A program made the translations under genes and the position numbers. 61,856 bases of DNA from Halocaridina rubra (Eukaryota; Arthropoda; Malacostraca; Decapoda; Atyidae): assembly GCA_037179515.1 (NCBI GenBank), contig JAXCGZ010009936.1, positions 1 to 61,856 of the forward strand, given 5' to 3'. Below the pieces are notes generated by a model. It saw only the letters and a list, made by a program, of their open reading frames with translations, searched no databases and was not told the origin of the DNA. Below, piece by piece: positions 1 to 14,834 of the stretch (its first letter is position 1; each line of letters opens with the position of its first letter).

Positions 1-233
1 ACATTTAGCTAACAATATTTCTTTTAAGAAGAAAATTGGTATAAGTTCACCGCTGGGGCATTGAGAGATAGTGTGTCATCGGATTGGGTTTTAGTTTAAC
101 CAGCGATTTGCCTCTTCCCAATCCTCCACACGTCTCCATAGCCAAGAGACCAGTTTGTTTCCCCTCCTTCAACCATAGGCCGCCACCTATAGGCTTCGGG
201 AGTGCCTCCTCCTGAGGAGACCTCGCTTTGGGA

Positions 234-260
234 CAGAAGTACCTCCAAGAAGTACTTCTG
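234..260. repeat. Small hairpin in a GC-richer block
   Basis: cagaagtac ... gtacttctg: 9-bp perfect arms, 9-base loop. The block 90-350 is likely an unnamed repeat. Confidence 0.75.
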
Positions 261-651
261 CCCTCCCACGAGGGAAGGGTGGGGAGCAGAGTAAGACAAG
301 AGTCAACTCTATCCCCTGCTTGGGATTGTTTGGTCTTCCCTTACTGCTGCCCGCCTGATCCGTAAACGGATGACTTATTCATAACAGTCGAGCTTAACGT
401 TTGGTGATCCATATCCAAGTTGACTGCTTTATATATAATAACTATTAGGAAATAATGCTCACCGAGTGGTAACTGACATCAAAATTATGCTTGCTTTAGG
501 GCGCAATAATATCAATATTCACAAGTCCATTTACTTTTTACCCTAATCATGAGAAAGTTATTTAATGGAGATATTCCAGAACTTCAAAAAGATTTTTTTT
601 ACTTAAAAAAAAAAAATTTAAAGAAAAACAATTTAAAATTCGTGATAGTGT

Positions 652-1123
<472 letters not shown>

Positions 1124-1140
1124 GCACACGAGCCATTTTC

Positions 1141-1375
<235 letters not shown>

Positions 1376-3490
1376 ATCTGTAATATACCAACATCTTAAA
1401 AGCAAGATATCTTTTAGACTTGCGGATGTAGACCTTTGTAATGCTCATGTATGTTAAACGGCTCGCAGATTTCATCTTGAAAGATACTGAGCATACATAT
1501 ATTTGTTATACGAGATAAGTTAAATATATGCCTTTTAAGTTTGGAGAGAGAGTTTGGCTGTCATAGGTATAAAATTTAATGTAGGCTATATATTTTTCAA
1601 TATCTAGGTGTATCCACATGCATTAAAATGTCGCGTTGTTATGGTATCAAATTCGTGGCGAAAATTTTAAATATTTTTTGTTACAACATTGTAAAGTTGG
1701 GCTTAATTTGAATTATGTATTGGCTCGAGTTCACATAGTCGAGTAATTAAAGCTCGCATAGGTCTAGTTTTCCACATATATCAGAAACCGGTTTTCACTC
1801 GTGCTAAGAGATCTCGTCAAATAATATAGCTTAAACTAGTATGGTTTTACCTGTTATCTCTTAAGTAATAATATATACTAACAATTTAGATAGTTGTACT
1901 ATTTTATTTAGTGTTACTATTTGGTAGAGTTCCCTGATCATTTAAACCATTTATGTCATTGTAAGTTTAATAATGAATATGTAATGAAGTATTTCCTTTA
2001 CATTTTGAAGTGTTTAGTACTATTAATTTTAAACAATTTTTGTTTTAGAAACGAAATTATTTTATTCATACATTTAAGAAGTACTATTAATATTCAAGTC
2101 TCTCCTCAACCTTTTATAATTGAAGTTTTTGTGTTGAAACCTACACTAGTTGTAGGGATTTAACACCTTAACCCTAGGGATTAGTAAGGGATTCTGCGGC
2201 ATTGTTGGCGATTGTTGAGGATTACTCCTCTCAGCCGTGATTCCTCTTGGCCTAGTTTTAGGTTTGGGAAGGGTAGGCAGGCTGCAGATGTTTAAAAATT
2301 TATTCTTGCCAAGGATGCAGTGAGTGTTGCAAAGCTCTTTCTTGTATTAGGCTGTTATGATTTAGACCACGTTAACAATTTGTCAGATAATATACAGTAT
2401 AGCTATGTCAGTGTCAGTATACTTGTAAATCGCAGTGTGCATATACTTGTTGGAAAAAAAAGGGATATATTTTTAGACTGCTGCCAAATTTTCTGACATA
2501 CTGCAGAGGCGCACGTGACTCCAACCCCTTTAACTTACCTCAGAGACATGGCCTACAAACTTGCTTGGTCAGCAGGTGTTGTTAAAACTTGAAAGAAATT
2601 GCAAGCATCTTAAACTAATAGATTTTTAAGGTATTATTTTCAGCAGCAAGATTATTATTTTAATTATTTCCATTTTTGTGCATTCTTTTCCACAAAAAAT
2701 GCACTAGTTTCGTGAAGTGGGAGATGCATTCACCTCGTGCCTGGTGTTCCCAGGGTCAAGGACATGAAAAAGAGCTAGATCAATACCCACCCACTGCAGA
2801 ATCCGGACCTACCTCCCCTGATCTTGAAGTTGCTTGCGTCATTATTTTCTTTATTATCTATTTATTTTTAGTATAAGTTAGACCCCTTCTCATATGCCTT
2901 ATAATAATTGTGTGATTTCCTTGTATTTCTGAAGTGTGACATGAAAAATGCATCAAATTTAATTCGATCATTAGGCCTAGTTGTCGATTGATCTAGATAA
3001 CTCCTCCCTCTGCGTAGTCTTTGTTTTAATTATTATTTGCTCTTAGCACACCTGCATATTCTTGTGTGTGTATATAACAGACTCCATAAATAATTGCTGT
3101 TATCTAGCACGAAACACTATTTTGAATTTAATTTATATGGGACCTCAAATAATTTAATTGTTTCGATGTATATTATATAATATTTTTTTAAATTATATAT
3201 TGAATCTTGGTTCAATAGCCTTGAAAGTACCTACCATGAAGCCATTATATGATTTCAAGGAATACCCTATTTTGTATGTATAGAAAACTTTATTTCATCT
3301 ATTTACCCTATAGTTACTGCCTAGCCTTGCATTTAACGTCGCATAGCGCAGCTAAAAACATTAAAATTTCTATTGTTTAAGTCTGGGAGCACTTAGCTTC
3401 TTTTCTCAATCGAGTTTCCCGTCGCACTTGAATTTTGTTTACTCTGGGCCCGATTTTTCCCAGCTCTTGGTGCGAAAAAATTATCTTCTC

Positions 3491-3567
3491 TCTTGAGAGC
3501 ATTGTCTCCTTATGATAATTCTTCTCACTTAAGAGCATTGTCTCCTTATGATAATCTCCTTCCAACT
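3491..3567 (+). repeat. Short tandem duplication (~45 bp)
   Basis: gagagcattgtctccttatg ataat appears twice, separated by tcttctcactta. Confidence 0.8.
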
Positions 3568-3600
3568 TAATGGCCTAGCGGTAAAGGCACTTCAGTCTCT

Positions 3601-3625
3601 CTCTCTCTCTTTCTATCTATCTATC

Positions 3626-3661
<36 letters not shown>
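3601..3661. repeat. (CT)n(CTAT)n(TTA)n compound microsatellite
   Basis: Three motifs in succession. Confidence 0.93.
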
Positions 3662-3662
<1 letters not shown>

Positions 3663-3867
3663 CTTGTTGTTGTAGTTGTTATTATCTGATCACATATCTT
3701 GCAACTTAGTCTTCGTCTACTCATCTTTCTAGTGGCTTTTCCTTCCTCTACTAGTTCTCTAGCTCACAAGCAATATTACATAAGGTTTTCCAATACGAGC
3801 ATTTAGGCTATTCACTATTTCTCACATCGCTCCCTGTTTGACCGGAATAGGTGAGAGTTATAGACAT

Positions 3868-4028
3868 GGAGTTTCGTTATATAAATAAAACCTTTAAAGG
3901 TGGTGAAAAAGGTGATTATCATTATTTTTTTTTATTCTTCACCTAAAACCGGAGTTTTGTTATATAAACAGAACCCTTTAAAGGCGGTGAAAAGGGGGGT
4001 CATTATATTTTTTTCTTCACTAGAACCG
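3868..4028 (+). repeat. ~80-bp tandem duplication
   Basis: Two copies of ggagttt-gttatataaa, cctttaaaggtggtgaaaa, cattattttttt, cttcac, accgg. The second (3951-4028) carries scattered changes. Confidence 0.85.
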
Positions 4029-4199
4029 GTTCATTAGATCCAGCTCAAGTGGGACACGTATTTTGCTATATATGGAGTTATGCAAATACCTGTGTGTACT
4101 TGAGAGAACTTACCTCACATTGTTTTAATTTAATGCAAGATCACAATTTCTCATGTTTTTTCTGAAAAAATTTTCTCATTATATTATGGGGTTGGTGTT

Positions 4200-4840
4200 T
4201 TCCACTAGCTACTTGGAGACTAGAGGTTTCTTCTGCGCCTGAGTTTTACGGTTTGTTTCCCTTCTCAACACCAACCCTTTTATTGATTCGATTTGATTTC
4301 CATTTTCGTATGGGTTCACTATTTTCAAATAGTCCCTTGCAGTCTAGGCCAGATTTTTTTAACTTGTGGCCCCTCCCTCTCTCAGGGGGGCCACGGAAAT
4401 CTTCTAGGCTAGTATTTGAACAATGGAAAATACGAAAAATGTATGACAAACAAAATACAAAATATGAAAAAATAAATGAAAAAGTAGAACTAATAAAGTG
4501 TTTTGAATATACTTTATGATGATTTTATCATCATTACACAACTCTGAAGGGTAACGGGCCATGGGTATTTAGGGATTCCAAAAGTGGGCCTTAGACACAA
4601 AATGGTTGAAAACAGTTGATCTTGGCGTTGCTTCTGGGTCAGAGTTTTACTGTTTTATGTTCCTCCCGACACCAGCCCTCTCCATTATTCCATGCTTTCC
4701 CCATGTTCATTTGAGTCGCTGTTATTTCCTCTCTTCTTGGAGACTAGGCGTTGGTTTTGAGGGCTGGGATTTAATCACGGATACCCTTCCTGACACTGAT
4801 CCTCTTTCATTGATCTGGGCTTCGGACCGGTTCTAAACTG
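4200..4840 (+). repeat. Pair of diverged direct repeats (4200-4420 and 4610-4840)
   Basis: Both share cttggagactag, gagttttac-g-tttgtt/atgttcc, acaccaacc/agccct and a TTGATTCG/TCCATTATTCC region in the same order. Old repeats of unknown family. Confidence 0.4.
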
Positions 4841-5206
4841 AGCTCTCTTGCTCCCCCAGTGACTGACGTTTAGTGAAAGATCATGTTAGTTTAGAATAAA
4901 ATAACTTATTCTGCAGCTATTAGAGCATTGATACTAAGACATCTCTGAAATTTATTTAAGTTTCATAAAAATAATTGAGGCTTTGAACCCATGCATCTTC
5001 ATAATATTGTTTTTTTTTTATATTCATTTATTTTGGCTTCTTATAAATGGATTGCATTAGAAGCTCTTCAATGCACGTTTTTGTGAGGCGGATATTTATG
5101 TACCTAACACCCAGGTGTTGGAGGCAGTATGGCACATGTATATTTAAACACAAGGAAGCAAGATAGGAAAGTGAAATACGCATTTGAGAGGGTAGAATGA
5201 TTGAAC

Positions 5207-5209
<3 letters not shown>

Positions 5210-5262
<53 letters not shown>
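5210..5262. repeat. (CA)n microsatellite
   Basis: CA run ending in catatatacg. Confidence 0.96.
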
Positions 5263-5268
<6 letters not shown>

Positions 5269-5524
5269 CGAAAAAAAAATAACTTCGTATTACAAATTTG
5301 ATTTGTCGTGTTTCGTATGCATTATTTGTATTAAAAGTTATTATCTGTAGTATGATTCCACAAAAGTAATTTTATACTAACAGGTGCTAACTGTTATCAT
5401 ACTATCATTTACTAACAGCATTTATTATATACACTACACTGTATTTGCTCGCTCTTGCTTTGAGTAATTATTTGTGAATTATTATTTTTTTAATTATTCA
5501 ACTATAGATACAGGAAGACTTTTC

Positions 5525-5529
<5 letters not shown>

Positions 5530-5618
<89 letters not shown>
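5530..5618. repeat. (AT)n microsatellite
   Basis: Uninterrupted AT run. Confidence 0.97.
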
Positions 5619-5620
<2 letters not shown>

Positions 5621-5803
5621 CTCATAAATAAACTTTCACACTGAAAGCTCATTACACGCTTGCTCCATTTTTTTTTTTTTTTTTTTTTAGTAAAAGTGAG
5701 ATAATAACTTCGATACAGTGATTGTCATAGGTACTGGGAAGGAAATTCTTCTCTTTGCTCATTCTTCAGAGATGATAATGATGATAATGGCTGTATAATG
5801 ACC

Positions 5804-5827
5804 TGACCCCGCTTCTTCTCGGGGTCA
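5804..5827. repeat. Small hairpin
   Basis: tgaccccg-cttcttct-cggggtca: 8-bp perfect arms with an 8-base loop. Confidence 0.85.
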
Positions 5828-5965
5828 CTGGGTCACCTTGATTCACCTTCTGGGATCCTAGTGGAGAAAATGAAGGAACCGGTGATGGGGGGAATTAAAA
5901 AAGATTTTTTATTTTATTTTAATGTTGATCTCCTCGTCTATAAGAAGAATAACAACATAATGATT

Positions 5966-6081
5966 TTACTACTACTACTGCTGCTGCAACTTGCTGCTAC
6001 TACTACCACTCCTGCTGCTTGCTGCTACTACTGCAACTACTACTGCTAGTACTACTACTACTACTAATAATAATAATAATA

Positions 6082-6126
<45 letters not shown>
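5966..6126. repeat. (ACT)/(CTG)/(AAT)/(ATT) trinucleotide cluster
   Basis: A mixed trinucleotide block ending in a pure ATT run. Confidence 0.93.
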
Positions 6127-6335
6127 ACAATGATAATAATGTTTACACAATTTATTTTTAATTTCATTACTTCCAAATGTGAGATTTTATTTCTTGTTAC
6201 ATGCCTATTCTAATGTGTACCAAGATCTCCCTGTTTTTGTAAGAGAAAAACGAATGAAAGTGTTTTGTTTTAGGTAGAAACCCTCATCAACTTAACAAGC
6301 AAATTCAGGTTACTCACACGCACATTTATTTATAC

Positions 6336-6362
6336 ATACATACATACATACATACATACATA

Positions 6363-6420
<58 letters not shown>
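6336..6420. repeat. (CATA)n(GA)n compound microsatellite
   Basis: catacata units followed by a GA run. Confidence 0.95.
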
Positions 6421-6423
<3 letters not shown>

Positions 6424-6837
6424 AAGTGTCAATGAAAAAGTTTACAATTTTAAAAATTGTTTACATGTATCATCAGTAAAAAGTATACGAGCTTTCTGGC
6501 ACGTGGATACCATGTGTGATTGGTTGTTTAATAAGAGAATCCGCCCATACGAAGCCATATATCGTTGATTGAGCTATTTCAGCAAGCGAAAGGGGGAACT
6601 AGTCTTTGTTCATGGGACAGCAGGCCATGTCTTTGTATATAAACAAAACCACGTGGTTCGAACTTTTTCGGTGTATCATCTCATGCTATTAATGGTATGC
6701 GCTTCCTGCCAAGAGGATATGTTTTCCTGGTGAAATATAATCATTTGTAGGCCTTTGAAAACAAAGAAAACAGTTAAAGGTAGACAGGAGTAATATATTT
6801 CTTTAATGGGCGTATCGTTACTTAATATAATTTTTCG

Positions 6838-6839
<2 letters not shown>

Positions 6840-6932
<93 letters not shown>
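6840..6932. repeat. (TA)n(TG)n compound microsatellite
   Basis: A TA run switching to TG at about 6895. Confidence 0.96.
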
Positions 6933-6934
<2 letters not shown>

Positions 6935-7033
6935 TCACAATAATACCGTTGTTACAAATATTCTGAACACAGGCAGGAAGTGGAAACAGAGAAGATACCG
7001 GTATCTCATTTTCATTTCCTCCTGAATGTTCAG

Positions 7034-7162
<129 letters not shown>

Positions 7163-7458
7163 CACGAGAACAGGGCATGTACAGTATTATAAAGATTAAT
7201 ATTTTAAGTCAGTATTTGGGTTTTTCGTGAGCTAAATTCTGGATAAAGAATCTGGTTTGCATGGTTAGATATTGTAAAGTAAACTAATGGTATTCTGGGT
7301 TTCTGTTCAGAATTCTTTAACTATAGACAAAGAGGAACTTCGTACTATTTTCATAACTAGTTTGAAGCTACTGTGTTTATACCTGACAAACGGTGAAATG
7401 TGTAAACAATGAAGGGGAAATATTTAGAGCTGGGTGAATGAACCACATGTCTTAACTG

Positions 7459-7561
<103 letters not shown>

Positions 7562-8129
7562 TCTGCTGTTCAACATGTTTTATAACAGGTTTTCATCTTT
7601 CAAACAGGATGTTCCTTAACAAGAATATAATTATGGATGAGTTTTTGTGAACTGGGAATATAGATGTATGGCTTTGCATAGGTTTATTCATGTCTATTAG
7701 ATATTCATAGCAGCTCCCATAGAATATGTATATTTTAATAGGTTAACGCATTCTTCTCAGATATAGCTAACATTTTTTTTAAACTCTTATTGATACTTAA
7801 GACCCATTATTTTGTAAATATTTAAGATTTTTCTCTGGTGTGTGTGTGTTTTTTGTCCCTTCCGTTTTGACTGTATTACGTTGAAATGTTAATATATTAT
7901 TACTATGAATATGTTTAAGCTCGCTTAAGTATATATGAATCATGTTCATTTTCATTCCCATATACGCACATGTACATTGATGTTATTGCTGAATTAACAT
8001 TTACACTCTTGTTTTATTAGATCTTGTTAAAATAACCCTCCCAAAAGGTAAAAGGGACTATCGTAACCTCGTCCTTTTAGGTTATTTCAATGGAGAAAGG
8101 TCTCTAATGAAAGGCAGAGAAGGAAAAGT

Positions 8130-8345
8130 GATAGCACAGAGTCCGCATATATACCTGCTGTTTAGCCGGGTCCCAAGCCCCCTCTCCAGTCTCGTGGATC
8201 CAGTGATCTCCAGACAATGTCTCAATAACCAGGGAGACCTGTAGGAAATCACCGATCCCCAGTTAATATCATTTCAGTCGGTAACATCACGAGACAGCAA
8301 AAGCTAATCAAATCCCGGACAAGGATCGAACCTGAGGCCAGTATG
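8130..8345 (-). mobile_element. Probable tRNA-derived SINE (SINE-F)
   Basis: The minus strand has a B-box-like caggttcgatccttgtccgg (complement near 8312-8335) next to a GC-richer body. No second copy was found to define its ends. Confidence 0.4.
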
Positions 8346-8370
8346 GGTTAACATATACTAAGCAAGTTAG

Positions 8371-8478
8371 TTCCGGTTTTACGTCACGGACTTAATTTTC
8401 TATCAAGGGCTAGGACGGTTGCCTTCTTGCGAAGGACTTGTTTTGGCAGATGTAATCGTTACCCCAAGTGCATATACT
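8371..8478 (-). mobile_element. SINE-A fragment (3' half)
   Basis: Contains ttccggttttacgtcacgga and acggttgccttcttgcgaag. The tRNA-like head is lost where an A-run and another SINE begin. Confidence 0.8.
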
Positions 8479-8479
8479 A

Positions 8480-8668
8480 AAAAAAAAAAACTTTATTTCC
8501 ATTTCAATACAATGGGTATTCGTCAGCCAGGGCAAGCCCCAACCCCCCACTGTGGTGTCCAACCACAGCAGTTCCTGCCAGTAAACAGCTTAAACTCTCG
8601 GTCTTGGACGGGAACCGATCTTTCGACCTCGTGAATGCGAAGCCAGCGCGTTACCACTGTACTAGCAT
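8480..8668 (-). mobile_element. tRNA-derived SINE (SINE-E), single copy seen
   Basis: Minus strand: an A box in tagtacagtggtaacgcgct and a B box ggttcccgtcc, spaced as in a tRNA (compare tRNA-Glu/Gly-like ggcttcgcat). The A-run at the other end (8479-8490) is its likely 3' tail. Confidence 0.7.
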
Positions 8669-9180
8669 AAGCATAAGATAAGAAATAAAGGATGCTTGGC
8701 CGTAAGAAGTCCTATTTTTACTAGTAGACCTTAGGTGGGATTATTATTATCATCCATTATCCTTATTATTTCTGGTTGCAAGGATAGTATAATGCGTATG
8801 TCTGGAAGATGGTGAAACATGACGTCAGCGGCACTTGTGATGGAGGATTTGTCTTTACCAGAAACATCGACCTCACATAAAAGTGGGAAAAGATGTAGAC
8901 GAAGAAGTAGTGAACGAGGATTTTAGTTATTTTTGCCAGCGGATACTAGGAAGAATTTGCTTTACTGATGCGTGATATTTTATTGTTGCAGAGATAGCCT
9001 GATATTGTATGTTTTAAGAGCCAAGGAAACACGACCATTTGGCTTTTTCGATGAGGGCAGTTTAGTACGCACACACATACAATATTACATTTATCTTTAA
9101 TCTGAAATTTGTGTCTTACTACTATTGAGATTTCAATAATTATGAATGATTGCACAAACACGCTACCTGGAATTAAATTA

Positions 9181-9212
9181 CACACGCGCGCGCGCGCACA
9201 CACACACACACA
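9181..9212. repeat. (CG)n(CA)n microsatellite
   Basis: cacacgcgcgcgcgcgcaca then a CA run. Alternating purine/pyrimidine, potentially Z-DNA forming. Confidence 0.9.
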
Positions 9213-9896
9213 GGATACCGCTTTTAAATTCGAAATACTCAAATAGCGAAGTAAACAACAGGAATCTCTCGAACACACGTGAGGTAGTTTCAACCCCACT
9301 TTTGGCTAGTTTTCGTATTTAACTAGAATCCTAGTGCCATAGGCATCTACAGTGCCAAATAAACTCATTTCTAAATACTCTCGAAAATGGAAGCTCTGGA
9401 AATTCGCAAGAGCACCTTAGGAAAAGTCTCCCATCCCTGCAGTATCAAAAAATGTTAAAAGCACCACATAAATTATGGCCAACTTTGAGGTTTCGCTGAG
9501 AAAGTTGCTTCGATCGTGATTTTAAGGTGAAAGTAAAAGGAGTCAAAGTATATAAAAAAAAAGAGAATTTAAAAAAGTTTAAAAACTAGTATGGTTTGTA
9601 GAGAGAAGTGTGTGGTGCTCCCACAGGAAAGTGCTATAAAAATGTGGGCTGTGGGAAAAAGAGGAAGAACAGAGTGACCGCAAGAGTAATTGAAGGAGGA
9701 AATGGGAGGAGGAGGAGGAAGAGGAGGTGCTCAAGCTTTGCACACGAGCAACGATGGTTTAGAGTGATTTTTTTTTTCAATGTCAATAACGCTAGAATAA
9801 TGTTTTTTTTTTTTGTTTTTTAAGAAAAACTCTTGCAGTGTTAGCACTAGAAACTATTTCTAGTGAATATCAACTCACAACGCTGGTAAAATTAGG

Positions 9897-9900
<4 letters not shown>

Positions 9901-9989
<89 letters not shown>
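9901..9989. repeat. (TA)n microsatellite
   Basis: Uninterrupted TA run. Confidence 0.97.
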
Positions 9990-9991
<2 letters not shown>

Positions 9992-10064
9992 TTGCAAGCC
10001 TTTCAATTGTACTGTTAAATATAGACTATTTCTACAGCTGTTTTGGTTATATTGTCAGTCATAG

Positions 10065-10158
<94 letters not shown>
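10065..10158. repeat. (TA)n microsatellite
   Basis: A second TA run 75 bp after the previous one. Confidence 0.97.
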
Positions 10159-10161
<3 letters not shown>

Positions 10162-10296
10162 GAACAGACTTTGGCTATTTAGCCTTGTCATATTATTACT
10201 TTTTCGAATAACTTGTAAATATAATAATAACATCTTTTTCTTTATTAGATTCCTGAATTGACGTACAATTATAATAAAAACAATACTACTACCACT

Positions 10297-10299
<3 letters not shown>

Positions 10300-10341
<42 letters not shown>
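10300..10341. repeat. (AAT)n microsatellite
   Basis: AAT run followed by caactgagc. Confidence 0.95.
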
Positions 10342-10343
<2 letters not shown>

Positions 10344-10522
10344 CTGAGCTCTGGCTTTTTATATTGGCTCTGGGGGTGATTATGATTGTACTAAGAAGGT
10401 TGTATTGTTTGGTTATGTCGGCAATCCAGGATCACATGCCGAGGTCAACCAATCTCCATAAAGAGAGCATTTCTGACGCGATTCCAAGCCCAGCAAGAAC
10501 CAGAGGCGATTCTAATAGAACA

Positions 10523-10682
10523 GTGTTAAGCTGAGGAGCTAGCACCCAGAGGGAGTGCTGGGAAATACTGCATTGCAATTTCATATTTGTAGTAACCAGT
10601 TGGTAGCAAGCGTTGGGGGGTGTTAGACTGCCTAGACGTGACTTCAGGGGGTGCTGAGGTCAGAAACGGTTAAGAAACGCTG
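10523..10682. mobile_element. Possible hAT-like MITE
   Basis: The right end, reverse-complemented, is cagcgtttcttaacc, a typical hAT terminus; the left end is probably cagtgttaagctgagg. The left end is weak. Confidence 0.38.
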
Positions 10683-11211
10683 TCATAAAAATATATTTCA
10701 GTAATTGAGTTATTCGTGTGAATGCATGAGGCTATTCTAGGAGAAATGTCAATTCAACGAATTCGAGAAAACGAGACAACACTACCTTATTCTGAGGCTT
10801 TTTGGATCCTGGAGATCCTGAAAACCAGGATTAGAATATATAAGGCAAGGCATCAGGGTATCGGACACTGAATATTTGACAATAGTAGAGTTGCCAATTA
10901 GCCAATGAACAATATTAAGAGTTGCCAATTAGCCAACTGGGGATACAAAAGTCGATTTCTCTCTCCCAGCCATCGTAGATGTACCTTTTAGTCACCTCCT
11001 TTGACACGCACCTGTGTGTATAAATTACTAGTTTGGAGTTTTCCTTCTTTTTTTATACTCTCAACGGTAAAGCTGGCAATGCTTTACACGCACAGATGGT
11101 TTATCAGGTGTAATGTGGGCTCGAATCCCGACCCGGGAAAAAAGTATGCATCACACCCACTTATTGTAGTGATAAAAGACTCAAAGAGACTATTATGCAA
11201 ATAACATGATT

Positions 11212-11215
11212 TTAT

Positions 11216-11287
<72 letters not shown>

Positions 11288-11307
11288 ATATATTATATAT
11301 ATATATA
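11212..11307. repeat. Interrupted (TA)n microsatellite
   Basis: A TA run broken by several ATAATA/ATTATA interruptions. Confidence 0.95.
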
Positions 11308-11763
11308 CGCGAAACTTATAAACTTCCCACATGTACAATGAAAGGTATAGTGCAGAATTGCAGAGTCATTATTTTTATTATTATTATTGTATGTGCGTGC
11401 CTGCGTGTGTATGCGGTTTTGTGTTGACATTTTAAAAAAGAAAAAGGCAAAAGTTTCGACTCATGTCTTGATTTTGTAAGCAACAATTGTTGCCCTCTCT
11501 GCACGTGTTTCGTGGCACCTCTCATTTTTTTTTCTTGTTGTCATTGCTCTTTGCAATATTACATGGAATATTGCTTTTGTTTTTTGTACTGAATATTGAA
11601 GGTATTGGAAAACGTGTGTGTTTGTGTGTAGTGGTATGTATGTATGTGTCTGTGTTCGTGAAAATAAGTCCCCAAGTTTGTGAAATTGCAGGATCATATT
11701 GTAAAAGTTCTAGAATATTTTAGACCCAGTAGTTTGATTCGGCTGATACCATTCATAGAGTGC

Positions 11764-11766
<3 letters not shown>

Positions 11767-11811
<45 letters not shown>
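11767..11811. repeat. (TTA)n microsatellite
   Basis: TTA run. Confidence 0.95.
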
Positions 11812-11812
<1 letters not shown>

Positions 11813-12959
11813 TTATTCAGTTTTGCTGCTTGCATAGCCATACTTTCTATGACTGTCTTTTTTTTAATAATTTTTATATATTTGGCATATATGTCTAGTG
11901 TGCAGATAATTTTACTTGAATACCTAACTACAGACACTCCAAATGAGTCAATTTTCTATAGCTACTCCTCCAATGTATATAATGTAATACTGTGATACTG
12001 AAACAGAGTATACATGCCTATGAATAAATGTGAATTACTTATATTTACTAACTTCTGAAATCGCAATTGTGTGTACTAGCTTATTTGTACATTCTTTTGA
12101 AAATTGAATTATGTTCATTTAAATGTGTCCCAATTAAAGCTTTAAATTATGCAAACATTAAAAAATATTCAATAATACATTTCATTACTGAAATTAAAGA
12201 CAAAAGTCATAAATTAAACAAGATAGAAATTCCTTAAGTAAGTAGTATACCATTGCAGCATAAGACAGATCTCTGCTAAAAGAGCAGGGTTGGTGGGCAG
12301 CAGATGTATCTTACTTAAGCGGAAAAAAAAGCAGATGCTTAGTATGTCAACAGGTGTAGCATTGCCTGGGGCAGCTCCGCCACCCAAATTCAGTGTGTGG
12401 GTCTCTCTCCTTCTCTACCCTGGTTGGTTTTCTGACGAGGTTATCGTCTTCTTGGGTATCCCACTCAGGAAGTATTTTGCTCCCTGCAACCCACTCGCCT
12501 TCATGCAACTAGACTGATTTAACTGAGTGGCATCCCCCCACTCTTGCTACTTTCTGCATAATTACGACACATCTGTTATCATTCATTTTTTCTAAGCTGC
12601 TGCCCTCTCACTACCTGATCGGTTTTCCTACCAGATTGTCGTCATCTTTGCTCGGGATATGTTTTGATTCCTACAACTTAACCTTCCGTCAGTTAGACTT
12701 ACTTAACAGGGTGACGTCCCCCTGCTTCATCTACTTTCTGCATGATTATGTCACTATTTATACATTGAAATCGTTTCTAAGCCGCAGAACTAAATGACAG
12801 ACAAGTGCGTTCTTCTCGTTCCTGGGGTCATGCATGTGAATGCACCAATGACCAGTCATCTATTGCTTACTCATTATTCCTGCTGAGTTAGTAGGGGCTA
12901 GGACGCGATTGATTGCACTAGTGTACCTTCTGCAGCCAAAAAGTTCCTAAGTGAAATTT

Positions 12960-13048
12960 TGACTTTTTAGATTTGAAACGAATCTGGGTTGAACCCCGGT
13001 CTTTGAGTATGACAGTTCAGTGTTTTACCCATCAAGCTGTGGAAGTTC
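12960..13048 (-). mobile_element. tRNA-like SINE head, degenerate
   Basis: The minus strand has an A-box-like gcttgatgggtaaaacac and a B box ggggttcaaccc. Next to it, 13190-13265 carries ggaagggcatccggccgtaa, a motif known in marine invertebrate tRNA SINEs. Confidence 0.5.
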
Positions 13049-14255
13049 TTACAGGAATTCTAAGAAGTTATTTTTTACTTTCATATGAAAATAGCAGGTT
13101 ATTGATGCAATCTACCATTAGTCTTTGTTAATGCATGCAGCTCACCGTAAATGAATGTAAATTTTGAACTTCGGGATCATACCGCTTCGACTCACTTCCA
13201 GTACCAATGTTCGATCAATGGAGAGAAATGGTGCCTGGAAGGGCATCCGGCCGTAAATCTTTGAGCCAATTCTTACATTAGTCTTTAAGAGACTAGAGAT
13301 ATACAGTGACTATATATAAAAATGAGAAGAGTGTCTGATAGAGATGATATTCAATATATGATCATTTCTTTAACCTTTATCTGTTACTTCGAGTCCAAGT
13401 AGAATTTTTTTTTGTCTAGTCATTTTTCCTACTTCGTTGTCTTCCTTTGCATTCAAGTCTTCTTTTGTACAGATTTTTTCTTCTTCTAAAAGAATGGATA
13501 GAGAGCACATGAATCTGTACTACTGTACATGCTAGTGTACTGTGCTTAATTACTATATTAAGGTGAAGTTATAGGGAAAATTTATAAGGAAATAATTTAT
13601 TTGAAAATAGGTGTTTATAATTCGTTCCAATTATTAGTTGATGCTTCAGTAATACAATATAAGTATATTGATAAATAGATTTATTTATTAATTTATATAT
13701 TTACATAAATGTTTTTTACCTTTTTACTTTTTAACTAGCTCAAGACAGTTACAAGCAGCCGCAGTAATTTTTAATATACTTGGTGCATAAATGCAATATA
13801 TAGTATATAATTATGATCATATATTATCTTAATGTAATTCTCATATTAATAAACCAAGACTCATTTCGTTGTAGTTAATGCGAGCCATCGTCCCCCGGAT
13901 GTGGTTATACATAACTGCTGACTTTTAATTCTTGCAAAATAATAGAGGTAAAATGCAAAGTAATTCTTAAGGTGATCGTACAATACTTGAACTTTTTACT
14001 ATCCGTCCATCTATTTATCTATCTACTTATCTATCAGTATTTAACTCTCTCCATCTATATATCTTATCTCTATCTATCTATTTATCTGTCAGTCTGTCTA
14101 TATATCCAACTATCTATCTATCTAGTTGCTCTGTTATAACTTTTGCTAACTTGAGAGTCTAAATGAGTACACCACTAGATACATAACATTAATGAATAAG
14201 AGCCTGAGGTTTCAACGAGACCGGTAATGCTAACCCCAAAACTCTAGAAGCACAT

Positions 14256-14305
14256 CTAAGAAAATATAAGAAAACTTGCTAAGAAAATATAAGAAAACTT
14301 GCTTA
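14256..14305 (+). repeat. 23-bp tandem duplication
   Basis: taagaaaatataagaaaact tgc occurs twice in a row. Confidence 0.9.
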
Positions 14306-14834
14306 ATTTACACTTGAACTTGTTTCTCCAACTTGGAGTGGTTGTACTTCATTCTTAAAATGGCGACGCGTCGAGAGTCATTTCTCTCAGGTAGATTTTT
14401 GACGGTCTCCTGGCTCCTTCTCACCTTATACAGATCATCTAGTATGCGGTTATGACGCACGCGGAATTCTAATGAAAGAGGCGGGCAGGCCACACGCACA
14501 TGGGTATATGCCCATGGTAATTACACAAAGAGCAATGAGGAAGTATTTTAACTCTGTGTATGACCTCTCTGTGTATTTTTTTTTTCATTTTTCATTAGAA
14601 AGGTATATACTGATAATATGTCGAGAAGTTGTTTGAAGCATCATCATTCGTCGAATGGATTTTTCCTCACGAAAGGCAGTGATAAATAGTTACGTCTTGG
14701 TATGAAAAGAAGAAAATAAATATCTTATTCTTTGGTAGTCTGGCTTAATCGTAATATATTATTCCTTATCCTCTGTCATATCTGTAGTCTAACTGACTAA
14801 CTATTGTATGTAGGAGGCAATATTTAAAACAAAT

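Larger units (their letters stand above)
1380..5200. other. Non-coding stretch
   Basis: AT-rich sequence without a credible gene or splice-ready exon. Only the short duplications and the compound microsatellite listed separately stand out. Confidence 0.6.
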